This document shows positions 9,896 to 18,863 of a DNA stretch of 64,000 nt, in pieces. The position numbers and the translations under genes were made by a program. The notes under the pieces are model-generated. The model saw only the letters and a program-made list of their open reading frames with translations, did not search any database and had not been told where the DNA came from. Within the stretch, counting starts at the first letter, position 1. Every line of letters starts with the position of its first letter. Where the stretch lies: positions 124,001 to 188,000 of the forward strand of contig NC_009368.1 in the NCBI RefSeq assembly GCF_000092065.1, written 5' to 3'. The DNA is from Ostreococcus lucimarinus CCE9901 (taxonomy: Eukaryota; Chlorophyta; Mamiellophyceae; Mamiellales; Bathycoccaceae).

Positions 9896-9997
9896 CGCTC
9901 GCGCGTCCGCGCCGCGTCGCGTGTCCCGCCGCTCGCGCGCGCGCGTCGTCGTGTGCGACGTCGCGCCGCCGCCGGTCGCCGGTCGCGTTCGTTCGAT

Positions 9998-10225
9998 CGA
10001 TCGATCGATCGATCGCGCGCGTCGCGCGTCAAACCTCGACGCGTCGATGCGACGCATCTATCGATCGACGCGCGCGGGTTCAATCGGCGCGCGGCGTCGT
10101 CGATCGATCGATCGATCGCGCGCGTCGCGCGTCGAACCTCGACGCGCCGATGCGACGCATCTATCGATCGACGCGCGCGGGTTCGATCGGCGCGCGGCGT
10201 CGTCGATCGAACGATCGACCGCGCG
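9998..10225. repeat. 103-bp tandem duplication with GATC-rich core
   Basis: Two nearly identical 103-bp units lie head to tail at 9998-10100 and 10101-10203, followed by a partial third copy (cgatcgaacgatcgaccgcg). Each unit starts with a run of CGAT/GATC repeats, continues through gtcgcgcgtc and acctcgacgcg, then gatgcgacgcatctatcgatcg, and ends in ggcgcgcggcgtcgt. The units differ at only a few positions, for example caaacc versus cgaacc. The repeat fills most of the 364-bp spacer between the divergent NOL10 and GT47 starts. Confidence 0.9.
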
Positions 10226-10259
10226 ACGCCGCGCGCGCACACGGCGACGGCGCGCGTCG

Positions 10260-12554
10260 ATGGCGCCGCCCGCGCGCGCGCGCGCGCTGGGCGCGCTGGG
10301 CGCGCTCGTCGCCGCGCTCGCGGCGCTCGCGACGCTGGAGGTGGGCGCGCGCGCGCGCGCGGGCGCGACGCGGGCGACGACGACGTACGGCGCGCGGGAG
10401 GGGGACGGGACGCGCGCGCGCGAGGCGCGGACGACGGCGGCGGCGGCTCCTCGCGCGCGGGCGCGACCCTCGCCGCTCGCCGCGGACGCGTCGCCGCCGC
10501 CGACGACGACGCCGACGACGAAGGCGACGACGACGGCGACGAAGGCGACGAAGGCGACGAAGGCGACGACGGAGAAGGAGAAGGCGCCGTCCGAGACGGT
10601 TCGAAAGAATGCGTTTGATTCGAAATCGATCGCGGCGTTGTCGTCGTCGCCGACGGTGGGTGAAACGGGGACGTCGTCGCGGAACGCGTCTTCGGCGTCG
10701 AGTTCGATCGAAGCGTGCGCGCACGGCTATCGCTCCGCGTCCGATCCAAAGCTCGGGTGCGCGTGCGGTCACGCGTACGCGGGCGAACGTTGTGAGATCG
10801 ACTCCATCGCCGCGTGCGATAGGGGCGAGATTATGACGTGCGCGTACGTGTTCAGTCCTTGGGGCGACGCGCTCGAGTATCAGAGTTGCGGTTGCGTGAG
10901 CGAATGCGAAAAAGTTTTGAAGCGCGAGCACAATCTTACGGATGCGGAATGGCACAAAATGTCGCACGAAATGCCGGAAAGTATGCAAGTTTGCGTCGAC
11001 AGCGAGGGGAGAAAAGTGAATATGTTCACGCGACAAGCCGTCGCGGCTCCCAGAGCGATTAAAGAGAAGCAGATTTCCACGCACCAACGCAACGTGTGCA
11101 TGCACAACTGTTTCGGGCGAGGCGTGTGCAAGGATCGCGTTTGCTATTGCGAAACCGGACGATTCGGGATGTTGTGCCAATTTGACGCAGACGATGTGTC
11201 GGTCGACACGATCCAGGCGTCCATGGGTACGAAACTCGACGGGAAGCGCGAGATGCGAATAGAGTATTACGACGGTTTGTCGTCTCACGCGCGCATTCCA
11301 CTCTTCACGAAGGCGTATTACTTAGATATTAAAAAGGAACATCTCGGCGAAGATGACCTGCACGAGCAGTCGCAAATTGACGCCTCGGCGTACGCCTCGG
11401 CGGCACATGTAGCGGAGACCATCGTAGAGAAACGCTGGAAGCGAACATTGCTGACGCCTCGATCGGGAACACACAGATTTGTGCCCTTCTTTCCTACAAA
11501 CATAGGAGGCAATGTGGGCGCTGCCGACGTGTATCTCCCATACGTCGTCAGACAGTTGCCAAACAACGATGGCGACGACGATCCGTGGTACATTTTCGTG
11601 AGCATGCAAGACCGAGGCTTCTGTCTGCACGATCGCATGCGCGATATGCTGCCCCCACGTTCCATCGTGGTGCACAGTTTCGGCTGGCAAAAGTTTACAT
11701 CTGAAGATGTCAACGCAGAGGCAAGGTGTCACAGACCGGATTTTGACGTCGTCATCCCTTCGCGCCGACACGCATACCAAACGGCGTTCGACGAGAACGA
11801 TTTCAATGCTTCCTCGAAAACCGGTCCTATGCTTTTCTTTAGCGGTAGCCTCAGAGACGAACCCGGTTGCAAGGGTGAAGATCTATTGCAGAACAGACTG
11901 AAGTGTATAGACGTGTACAGTCAAGGCGTTCGGATGTACGTCGTCGAAACGTTTCAGAACGTCAGCGATTTTAGCTTGAACGCTCCGGGAGGAAAAGAGG
12001 CGTTCTCGCGAGACGTCATGAAGACGGCGAAATACTGCCTGGTCGCGGGTGGACATGGGTTCGACATGCGTCTAGTCGACGGAGTCGCCCGAGGTTGTGT
12101 GCCGTTACTCACGGCCATCCAGATGAGTTATCCGTACGACAACGTCTTGGATTATTCCAAATTCGCCCTCGACATCGGCGATAGATGGGGTAAAACTAGC
12201 GATAAACTCCGGAATTTACCCGACACGCTGAAAGAGGCGTACGCAAAGGGCGATCACGGTGACATGGTTCGTCGTCTGCGGTATGTGCATGAAGTGTACG
12301 TAATGGAAGACGAACTCACCGATGAAGAGTACCGAGAAGCGCACTTGAACAACGTCACCGACGCCGGTTTTGCGACCATGTTAGCTTCCATCGCGCTCGG
12401 CACGAATGTCGTCTTGCCGCCATATTTCCGAACAACGCTCTGCACTCTGGCGTATGATTTTTTAGATGGGCGTGGACACGAGATATTTAAGAAGGAGGCG
12501 CTCGATTCGTTTCGCTGCTCACAAGCCCAGCGGACAAACCCAGCGAACTTGTAA
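10260..12554 (+). CDS. exostosin-family (GT47) glycosyltransferase with EGF-like modules
   Basis: This is a 764-residue type II membrane protein. A hydrophobic Ala/Leu segment within the first 30 residues (ALGALGALVAALAALATLEV) should act as a Golgi signal anchor. A Thr/Ala/Lys-rich stem follows, then cysteine-rich EGF-like blocks near residues 152-190 (CACGHAYAGERCE) and 279-305 (CMHNCFGRGVCKDRVCYCE). The catalytic exostosin-like region runs from about 370 to the end, with motifs such as RPDFDVVIP, RPMLFFSG-like GPMLFFSGSLRD, SRDVMKTAKYCLVAGGHGFDMRLVDGVARGCVPL and PYDNVLDYSKFAL. The last motifs are the conserved donor-binding part of GT47. EGF-plus-exostosin proteins are common in algae and probably build cell-surface glycans, but the substrate is unknown. 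The ATG at 10260 is chosen because the signal anchor follows it directly, and the upstream frame is repeat sequence. Confidence 0.85.
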   Translation: MAPPARARALGALGALVAALAALATLEVGARARAGATRATTTYGAREGDGTRAREARTTAAAAPRARARPSPLAADASPPPTTTPTTKATTTATKATKATKATTEKEKAPSETVRKNAFDSKSIAALSSSPTVGETGTSSRNASSASSSIEACAHGYRSASDPKLGCACGHAYAGERCEIDSIAACDRGEIMTCAYVFSPWGDALEYQSCGCVSECEKVLKREHNLTDAEWHKMSHEMPESMQVCVDSEGRKVNMFTRQAVAAPRAIKEKQISTHQRNVCMHNCFGRGVCKDRVCYCETGRFGMLCQFDADDVSVDTIQASMGTKLDGKREMRIEYYDGLSSHARIPLFTKAYYLDIKKEHLGEDDLHEQSQIDASAYASAAHVAETIVEKRWKRTLLTPRSGTHRFVPFFPTNIGGNVGAADVYLPYVVRQLPNNDGDDDPWYIFVSMQDRGFCLHDRMRDMLPPRSIVVHSFGWQKFTSEDVNAEARCHRPDFDVVIPSRRHAYQTAFDENDFNASSKTGPMLFFSGSLRDEPGCKGEDLLQNRLKCIDVYSQGVRMYVVETFQNVSDFSLNAPGGKEAFSRDVMKTAKYCLVAGGHGFDMRLVDGVARGCVPLLTAIQMSYPYDNVLDYSKFALDIGDRWGKTSDKLRNLPDTLKEAYAKGDHGDMVRRLRYVHEVYVMEDELTDEEYREAHLNNVTDAGFATMLASIALGTNVVLPPYFRTTLCTLAYDFLDGRGHEIFKKEALDSFRCSQAQRTNPANL

Positions 12555-12653
12555 AAAGTTGTAAAATAGTGTAAATAGCCGCTGTCGACGTGTCCATGTC
12601 GACGAGTCGATCGATCGATTTAACGTTATAACATGGATTACACAAATTAAAAC
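12555..12653. promoter_or_regulatory. 3' end region with clustered TGTAA motifs
   Basis: Directly at and after the GT47 stop codon there are three TGTAA motifs within 30 bases (gttgtaaaatagtgtaaat). TGTAA is the polyadenylation signal described for chlorophycean green algae. Use of the same signal here is inference from position and clustering. Confidence 0.35.
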
Positions 12654-13367
12654 TCAGTCTTGGTTGATTTCCTCGCGGTCGTTTCCCCAGAGCTTAGTGC
12701 CGTGGTCCTGGTACCGCTTGCACGCGGCCCAATACATCGCGTACGCGCCCAAACCGATCATGGCCCCGAGCGCGTTTCTTGCCACGGGCGTCCCTAAAAC
12801 CGCCAACGGGTTCAGCGTCTCCGCGGGTAAAATACCACACCCCTGCAGCATCTCCTTCTCCCGCACCGTGTACTTTCCCGGCGGCAACAGCACCTTCGTT
12901 CCCGCTTTCAGCGCGCCGAGTTTCGGATTTAACCGCTCCACCTCCGCCTTTGAGATCTTTCTCGGCTCGATGATATCGTTCAGCGACTCCCCTCCCCGGC
13001 ACGGATACACTCGCGGTTCATTCACTCCTCGTATCCCATCGATGATCTCTTGATCACGTTTGCTCACGCGATTCGCCGGGAGTAAAATCGTCGTCCCCGG
13101 CGCCAGCCCCTCGCCCCGCAAACTCTTGTTATACTTCTTCACCTCGCCCGCGCTCATCGACCGCTTGGACGCGATCGACTCCAGCGTGTCGCCCTTTCGC
13201 ACCGTGTACGGTCGCACCGCGCGCGCGATCGTCGCCGTTCGCGCGTCGCCGCGCGCGCGTCGCCGCGGCGTCGGCGATCGCGCGCTTTCCGAAGAGATTC
13301 GATTCGCCAACTTTGACCGCGTCGCGCGCGTCGCGACGACGGATTCGCGCCCCGCGACGGCGCGCAT
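12654..13367 (-). CDS. LysM-domain protein with C-terminal membrane segment, probably plastid
   Basis: This 237-residue protein contains a clear LysM module near residues 52-98 (PYTVRKGDTLESIASKRSMS followed by a second half with LAPGTTILLPANR). A second weaker LysM-like repeat sits near 110-165 (YPCRGGESLNDIIEPRK, LKAGTKVLLPPG). Near residues 190-220 a hydrophobic stretch (NALGAMIGLGAYAMYWAACK) looks like one membrane span, with a short charged tail. LysM modules bind peptidoglycan or chitin-like glycans, and in algae some are plastid proteins. The Arg/Ser/Ala-rich N-terminus here could be a transit peptide, so a plastid membrane location is plausible but inferred. Start choice is uncertain: ATGs at 13472 and 13367 are both in frame, and I prefer the shorter. 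It diverges from the TFIP11 gene. Confidence 0.75.
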   Translation of the reverse strand: MRAVAGRESVVATRATRSKLANRISSESARSPTPRRRARGDARTATIARAVRPYTVRKGDTLESIASKRSMSAGEVKKYNKSLRGEGLAPGTTILLPANRVSKRDQEIIDGIRGVNEPRVYPCRGGESLNDIIEPRKISKAEVERLNPKLGALKAGTKVLLPPGKYTVREKEMLQGCGILPAETLNPLAVLGTPVARNALGAMIGLGAYAMYWAACKRYQDHGTKLWGNDREEINQD

Positions 13368-13515
13368 GACGACGCGAGCGCGCGCGCGCGCGAAACGAGG
13401 ACGCGGGCGGCGCGACGGAGGACGCGCGGCGGCGATGGACGCGATAATGCGTCGAATTGTGAAGGTTCGCATCGCTCGCGTCACGTCGCGACGCGCGCGC
13501 GACGCCGCGCGCGCG

Positions 13516-16263
13516 ATGTCGTCCTCGAGCGACGACGACGACGGGTCGGACGGCGGCGCGGACTTGGCGCGGCGCAAGCGCGCGAGGCGCGGGCGCGACG
13601 AGGCGATTTACGGGTCGTTTTTGGATGATTTCAGAGGCGGCGACGACGACGACGCGACGCGACGCGAACGAGGAAGCGCGCGCGCGCGCGAGCGATCGGG
13701 CGCGCCCGTGGCGTTTCGCGCCGCGAGCGCGGGCGGCGGCGGCGGTGGCGGCGGATTGGGGCTCGCGGCGAGCGCGGGGGCGAGCGGCGGCGGCGGCGGC
13801 TTCGGCGGGTTCGCGCGCGGAGGCACGATGACGGCGGACGACGCGATGCGAGGGACCGACGCGAACGGGAGCGATGATCAGAGCGATGGCGCGGTGAGCG
13901 AGGAAGAGGAAGAGGAAGAGGAAGAGGACGAGGATTTGTTGCCGTCGACGTTCGGGCAGAGGTGCGGGACGCGCGAAGACGCGACGATCGACGCGACGAC
14001 GCGCGCGAACGCGATGAAGGAGAGACTGACGAGCGATGATTGTTATTTTAGATTGGTCGCCGGAGCGGCGCAGCGAGCGAAGATGGCGGAGGATGAACGC
14101 AAGGCGAAGGCGGCGAAGCGACGAGCGGAGGAAAAGGCGGCTCGGGCGAGGAATAAGGATAACGAGGACGCTTTTGCGGGGACGAGCTCGCGCAGAGATG
14201 GCGGCGGACGTAACAGTCGCGCGAACGACGACGTGGGTTCGTTCGAAAAGCACACGAAAGGGATCGGGATGAAACTTTTGGAAAAGATGGGATACAAGAA
14301 GGGCGAAGGTTTGGGCAAGGGCGCGAGCGGTATCTCGCGAGCGTTGGAGACGCAATTGAGACCGAAGAATATGGGTATGGGTTTCAACAACTTTAAGGAA
14401 AACGTGAACGATCCCACTCGGTCGAGTAAACGCGAGGATGACGAAGGTGAAGCGAGCGAGGACGATATGGACGTCGACGACATCACGAGGGCTCGAGATG
14501 AAGCCAAGCGCGCGAGAGAGCAGTCTATGTGGAAGAAACGTAACGAGTTGCGGCGACAAAAGCGCGAATACAAGACAGCGGAAGAGCTGTTGGCGGAAGA
14601 GCAAGAGAACGCATCGTCAGTACAGACGACGACGAACAAATTAAACATCATCGACATGCGCGGCGCGCACGCGACGGTGGTCAACGCCAATGAACTTCAC
14701 AAGGCTCGGGTCGTGCGCGCTGGGGAGGAAGACATCATGCTCCCAGAGTTACAACACAATCTCAAGCTCGTCGTTGATCTCGCTGAAAGCGATATCACGA
14801 AGCTTGATGGAAAGATTCGAAGCGAGAAAGATACACAGGAGATTTTACGTCGGGAAAAGATTCGACTATCCAAAGTTGCTGAGGCCCACGACGAACTTGC
14901 GGCGAGAACTAAGAGCGCGCTCGCGCTCGTCGAGATGTGCAACACACATGGTAAGGCATGCGACACGGCCGAACAATTCGATGCGCTCACGCAATCTTGG
15001 ATGGAGGTTGTCAAGCAATTTCCAAAAGAGTACTACGGACACAGATTAAATCGTCTCGCCCTCGCGCACGCGGCGCCGTACGTGCGTGCGATGTACAAGA
15101 GCTGGGATCTAAGCAAAGATCCAACGCTTGGTGTTGATATTCTGAGACCTTGGCGATCTTTACTCTCACCGGAGCTCGTTCCGGATGAGTACAAGGGCGT
15201 ATTTGAAGACGACTCGTACGAGGACTTGTTACGAGATCCGATGCTTTCGAGACTTCGCCCGATTATTTCATCCAAGTGGGATCCAACGAAGCCCGAGGAT
15301 ATTTTGAATTTCGTTCAAGCGTGGTCTGACGTGATGCCCGAGGCACTCATGCGCGAAATCACGCACGCTCTGGTGTTGCCCAGGCTACAGCGTCGCGTCG
15401 GGGAGTGGGAGCCTACGAAGGAGCGCGTCGCGCTCCACGTTTGGTTCCATCCGTGGTTGCCCATGTTGCATAAAAACCTCAAGGATTTGTATCCTTCTAT
15501 TCGTCAAAAGTTCACGGTGTCCTTGGCAGAGTGGGAAGCGAGCGATTCGAGCGCGTTGACGCTCTTAAAGCCTTGGCAGAGAGTGTTCGAGGCGAAGGAC
15601 TGGTCATCGCTCATGCGCCGTTGCGTCACGCCCAAGCTCGAAGACGCCTTGGCTATGCTCCAAATCAATCCTTCCAACCAAGTACTGGACCCAGTACGAA
15701 CGGTGCTGAAGTGGGAGTCTATGCTTGGCCCGAGCGCGTTCATCACGCTTCTGGAACAGCACTTTTTCCGCAAGTGGCACGCCGCCCTGCACAAGTGGCT
15801 CACCGCAAGCAACGTCGATTTGGACGAGGTCGCGCAATGGTACATCGGATGGAAGACCGTATTCTCCGAAGAACTTCTATCCCACGAACGCATGCGTGTC
15901 CAATTGAACGTTGCCCTAGATATGATGAACCAAGCTGCCGCAGGCGAAGGCGTCGTCATGCCGAACGTTGCTGCACCGCAACCCACCGCACCGCTCGCGG
16001 ACGAACGGCCCGTGCCTCACCCCATGGATGAATCTACGATGTCTCTAAAAGAGATGATTGAAGAATTCGCCAACGCTCACGAGCTTGAATTCATACCGAG
16101 CGCCTCTGGTCGCCGCCACGACGGCTTAGCCGTGTACGTCTTTGGCGGCGTCAGCGTCGTCGTCGACACGGCGCGCGAATCCATTCGCGCCCTCATCGAC
16201 GGCGATTGGACCCCAATTAGCCTAGACCAACTCCTTGATCGCGCCCGCGCGATCAAGCGATGA
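13516..16263 (+). CDS. TFIP11: TFIP11/Ntr1-like G-patch splicing factor
   Basis: This 915-residue protein matches the tuftelin-interacting protein 11 / Ntr1 / STIP family, which recruits and activates the DEAH helicase Prp43 to disassemble the spliceosomal intron-lariat complex. The N-terminus is an acidic TIP_N-type region (EAIYGSFLDDFRG and an EEEEEEEEDEDLLPS run). The G-patch lies near residues 242-290 (KGIGMKLLEKMGYKKGEGLG). The long C-terminal GCFC region begins with LPELQHNLKLVVDLAESDI and contains LRPWRSLLSPELVPDEYKG, KWDPTKPEDILNFVQAWSDV and PWLPMLHKNLKDLYPSIRQK. It acts in the nucleus. I use the ATG at 13516 because the acidic TIP_N region starts there. The upstream frame is Arg-rich and overlaps the divergent LysM gene. 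Its length agrees with the family. Confidence 0.92.
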   Translation: MSSSSDDDDGSDGGADLARRKRARRGRDEAIYGSFLDDFRGGDDDDATRRERGSARARERSGAPVAFRAASAGGGGGGGGLGLAASAGASGGGGGFGGFARGGTMTADDAMRGTDANGSDDQSDGAVSEEEEEEEEEDEDLLPSTFGQRCGTREDATIDATTRANAMKERLTSDDCYFRLVAGAAQRAKMAEDERKAKAAKRRAEEKAARARNKDNEDAFAGTSSRRDGGGRNSRANDDVGSFEKHTKGIGMKLLEKMGYKKGEGLGKGASGISRALETQLRPKNMGMGFNNFKENVNDPTRSSKREDDEGEASEDDMDVDDITRARDEAKRAREQSMWKKRNELRRQKREYKTAEELLAEEQENASSVQTTTNKLNIIDMRGAHATVVNANELHKARVVRAGEEDIMLPELQHNLKLVVDLAESDITKLDGKIRSEKDTQEILRREKIRLSKVAEAHDELAARTKSALALVEMCNTHGKACDTAEQFDALTQSWMEVVKQFPKEYYGHRLNRLALAHAAPYVRAMYKSWDLSKDPTLGVDILRPWRSLLSPELVPDEYKGVFEDDSYEDLLRDPMLSRLRPIISSKWDPTKPEDILNFVQAWSDVMPEALMREITHALVLPRLQRRVGEWEPTKERVALHVWFHPWLPMLHKNLKDLYPSIRQKFTVSLAEWEASDSSALTLLKPWQRVFEAKDWSSLMRRCVTPKLEDALAMLQINPSNQVLDPVRTVLKWESMLGPSAFITLLEQHFFRKWHAALHKWLTASNVDLDEVAQWYIGWKTVFSEELLSHERMRVQLNVALDMMNQAAAGEGVVMPNVAAPQPTAPLADERPVPHPMDESTMSLKEMIEEFANAHELEFIPSASGRRHDGLAVYVFGGVSVVVDTARESIRALIDGDWTPISLDQLLDRARAIKR

Positions 16264-16362
16264 TTCATTTGCCCAACATTAGCTCGTAGAGTTTGCAAAC
16301 GATCGATTGATCCCGCGACACACCTCCACGACCGCCGCCCTCAGTCGCCGCCTCGCGCCGTC

Positions 16363-17721
16363 ATGACCGACGCCGACCCACCGTCGACGTCGTCCGCGGT
16401 GGACGTCCGCGAAACGACCACCGCGCCCGTGGTTCGGCGTTTCGTTCGCAATCAGGTGCGCACGCGACGCTCGCGCGTTGTCCCACTCGCCGAAAAGTGT
16501 CCCGAACCGAAACTGACCGCGCCGACGCAGATTCCGGACGAGATCGCCAACGATCCCGAGCTCGAGACGGCAATGAAAGTGTTGCCGGTGAATTACGACT
16601 TCGAGGTGAAGAAGACGGTGTGGCGGTTGCGACAGGTGGGGGTGAAGACGCTCGCGCTGCAGTTTCCCGAAGGTTTGTTGCTGTACGCGACGACGCTGTC
16701 GGATATATTTCAAACGTTCGCGGGCGTGCGAGACGTGGTGATACTGGGAGACGTGACGTACGGTGCGTGTTGCGTGGATGATTACACCGCGGAGTCGCTG
16801 GGGTGCGACTTTTTAGTGCATTACGGGCACTCGTGCTTGGTGCCGGTGGACGTGACGCGAATGAAGTGTCTGTACGTCTTTGTGGATATTTCGTTCGACG
16901 TCGGGCACTTGTGCGCGTCTGTGGAGCACAATTTTAAACCTGGGTCGAGGTTGATCCTGGCGGGGACGATTCAGTTCGCGAGTGCGATCCAAGAGACGCG
17001 GACGCGATTGGCGGAAAGGTATCCCTCGCTCGCGGTACCGCAAGCCAAGCCGTTGTCGCCGGGAGAGGTTTTGGGATGCACGGCACCTGTGATCGAAGAC
17101 GCGAAGGATAGAGACGCAATAGTGTTCGTCGCCGATGGACGATTCCATCTCGAGGCGATTATGATCGCCAATCCGACGGTGCCGGCGTTTCGCTATGATC
17201 CGTACCAGCGCATTCTGACGCGCGAAGAGTACGCGCACAAGGAGATGCGTTCGGTGCGTAAAAGCATGGTATCTCGAGCGAAAGACGCAAAAACATTCGG
17301 CATAGTTCTCGGCACGCTCGGTCGTCAGGGAAATCCGGCGATTCTGGAACATTTAATGTCTCTCATGCGCGTCAAGGGTCGAGAGTACGTCGTGTTTTTA
17401 ATCAGTGAGATGAACCCTGCGAAGATGGCCGCGCTCGAGGGCCTCGACGCGTTCGTCCAAGTGGCTTGTCCGCGATTATCGATCGATTGGGGGGAAGAAT
17501 TCGATCGACCGGTGTTGACGCCGTATGAGGCGGAAGTCGCGCTCGATAACGTCGAGCCGTGGTGGTTACTGGCTGGCGTCGCCCCGGGCGAGGAATACGC
17601 ACCTTACCCGATGGACTACTACGCCAAAGACGGCGGCTCGTGGAGCAGTAGCTACCACAAGCAAACAGGTAAGAATGGCAAGCCCAAGCGCGCGCCAGTG
17701 CGCATCGAAACCGCCGAGTGA
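16363..17721 (+). CDS. DPH1: diphthamide biosynthesis protein 1 (DPH1)
   Basis: This 452-residue protein is DPH1, part of the Dph1-Dph2 radical enzyme. It transfers the 3-amino-3-carboxypropyl group of SAM to a histidine of elongation factor 2, the first step of diphthamide synthesis in the cytosol. The sequence shows the family blocks KKTVWRLRQVGVKTLALQFP, EGLLLYATTLSDIF and GDVTYGACCVDDYTAESLG with the first cluster cysteine, then HYGHSCLVP, VYVFVDISFDVGHL-like text, and the third conserved cysteine in VACPRLSIDWG. These cysteines hold the unusual iron-sulfur cluster. The start is the first ATG, about 75 residues ahead of the conserved core, as is usual. It runs convergent to the small ATPase gene, about 57 bp away. 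Confidence 0.93.
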   Translation: MTDADPPSTSSAVDVRETTTAPVVRRFVRNQVRTRRSRVVPLAEKCPEPKLTAPTQIPDEIANDPELETAMKVLPVNYDFEVKKTVWRLRQVGVKTLALQFPEGLLLYATTLSDIFQTFAGVRDVVILGDVTYGACCVDDYTAESLGCDFLVHYGHSCLVPVDVTRMKCLYVFVDISFDVGHLCASVEHNFKPGSRLILAGTIQFASAIQETRTRLAERYPSLAVPQAKPLSPGEVLGCTAPVIEDAKDRDAIVFVADGRFHLEAIMIANPTVPAFRYDPYQRILTREEYAHKEMRSVRKSMVSRAKDAKTFGIVLGTLGRQGNPAILEHLMSLMRVKGREYVVFLISEMNPAKMAALEGLDAFVQVACPRLSIDWGEEFDRPVLTPYEAEVALDNVEPWWLLAGVAPGEEYAPYPMDYYAKDGGSWSSSYHKQTGKNGKPKRAPVRIETAE

Positions 17722-17778
17722 TGTGATTCGTCTCTCGCGCAGTCGTCTTTGTTGCATTTTAGCTCTAGCTCTAGTTTT

Positions 17779-18447
17779 CTATTCAGTCCTCGCGGACGAT
17801 CGCGTCGAGTACCTCACGCTCGCCATGTCGCTCTGTCGCACTAAATCCCACTCCCCGTTCCCCACCTCGCACGCCTGCATCACCTCACCGAACCACCGCG
17901 CGTACACGTACCCCATCGGCACCCCGCCCAACTCCTCGTCCCTCCGTTCGCTCACCACCACCAACCGCTCCTCTCCGCTCTCATCATCCCTCGCGCTCTC
18001 GTGCAGCGCCGCCAACGTTTTCGCGTACGCTATCTCTCGTTTCACTCTATCCTTCCCACCACACTTGATCAAACTTCCCAAATCGTCGACGACGTACGCC
18101 GTCGGCTGCGCGTTCGCCGGCGCCGCGTGTCTGAAGCAGCACAGCGCCCGCACGTCCTGGTCGTCCTCCGCGTACTTGATTCCGATTCGATCGAGCGCGC
18201 GCGGGTCGTCTTTCAGCAGCTCATCCCGCGTGGCGTGCACGCGCGCGCGATCCATCGCCCGTTCGCTCGCGATGTACAGCACTCGCCCATCCGGATTTTC
18301 CCGCACGTAACGCACGCAGAAGCGAAGCAACAGCGTCGTCTTCCCGCATTCCGGCGGGCCGACGAGCACGACGCGCGTCTGCGCGCGCTCCGACGTCTCC
18401 GCGCGCGTCGCCGCGTCCAAAGGTTCGGCGAACGCGCGCGGATGCAT
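17779..18447 (-). CDS. small RecA-like P-loop ATPase, SWSAP1-like
   Basis: This 222-residue protein has a Walker A motif GPPECGKTT near residues 30-38, a core RecA-like strand-helix order, and a Walker B-like strand AYVVDDLGSL near 113. The layout (short N-terminus, GxPxxGKT, a DPRALDRIGIKYAED block, then a RALCCFRHA helix) resembles SWSAP1, the small Rad51-paralogue-like ATPase that pairs with the SWS1 Zn-finger protein in homologous recombination. The similarity is from pattern memory and the family assignment is tentative; other small RecA-fold ATPases remain possible. The ATG at 18447 is selected because the upstream frame is pure Arg/Ser/Pro low complexity. Its start codon lies only 26 bp from that of the small acidic gene on the other strand. 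Confidence 0.6.
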   Translation of the reverse strand: MHPRAFAEPLDAATRAETSERAQTRVVLVGPPECGKTTLLLRFCVRYVRENPDGRVLYIASERAMDRARVHATRDELLKDDPRALDRIGIKYAEDDQDVRALCCFRHAAPANAQPTAYVVDDLGSLIKCGGKDRVKREIAYAKTLAALHESARDDESGEERLVVVSERRDEELGGVPMGYVYARWFGEVMQACEVGNGEWDLVRQSDMASVRYSTRSSARTE

Positions 18448-18473
18448 CGCTCGCGCCCAACAATGCGGTACAA

Positions 18474-18710
18474 ATGAACGCGTCGCGCGACGTCGTGCGC
18501 GTCGCGGTGCGCGACGGTGACGCGGAGGCGACCGTGGATGACGTCGCGATCGATCGATCGCGTCCGAACGCGCTCGAACGCGCGGTGAGGGCGAGTAAAC
18601 GCGCGTGCATGAAGCGATTGAACGCGCTGATGGGCGTCCCGGACGAAGAGAGCGACGAAGAGCGCGACGACGCGGGCGAAGACGACGCCGAAGACGACGA
18701 GAATCGATAG
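18474..18710 (+). CDS. 78-residue acidic-tailed small protein (GON7-like candidate)
   Basis: This short frame encodes 78 residues: a mixed N-terminal half with alternating hydrophobics (DVVRVAVRDGDAEATVDD), a basic helix with hydrophobic positions (ERAVRASKRACMKRLNALMG), and a strongly acidic tail (DEESDEERDDAGEDDAED). It sits in its own slot between two divergent or parallel genes, with an ATG 26 bp from its neighbour's start. An ordered beta-strand, helix, then acidic-tail layout resembles GON7, the small subunit of the KEOPS complex for tRNA t6A synthesis. That comparison rests on layout and tail composition only. It may instead be an unrelated small nuclear protein or a chance frame. Confidence 0.45.
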   Translation: MNASRDVVRVAVRDGDAEATVDDVAIDRSRPNALERAVRASKRACMKRLNALMGVPDEESDEERDDAGEDDAEDDENR

Positions 18711-18863
18711 CCATGTAATGTGTACGCGCTTCACGACGCGCGCGGCGCGCGAAAACGCCCCGCGGCGCGCGATGCGACGCGATGCGCGTTGAATAATCAA
18801 AAGCGTCCCCGAGTCGACCGCGCGCGTCACTCTCGCGCGCGCGTGGGCCGCGCGCGCGCGCCG

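Noticed and set aside
13129-14604. Minus-strand frame of about 490 codons opposite TFIP11
   Set aside because: It is the mirror of the acidic and G-patch region, rich in Arg/Leu, with no coherent motif.
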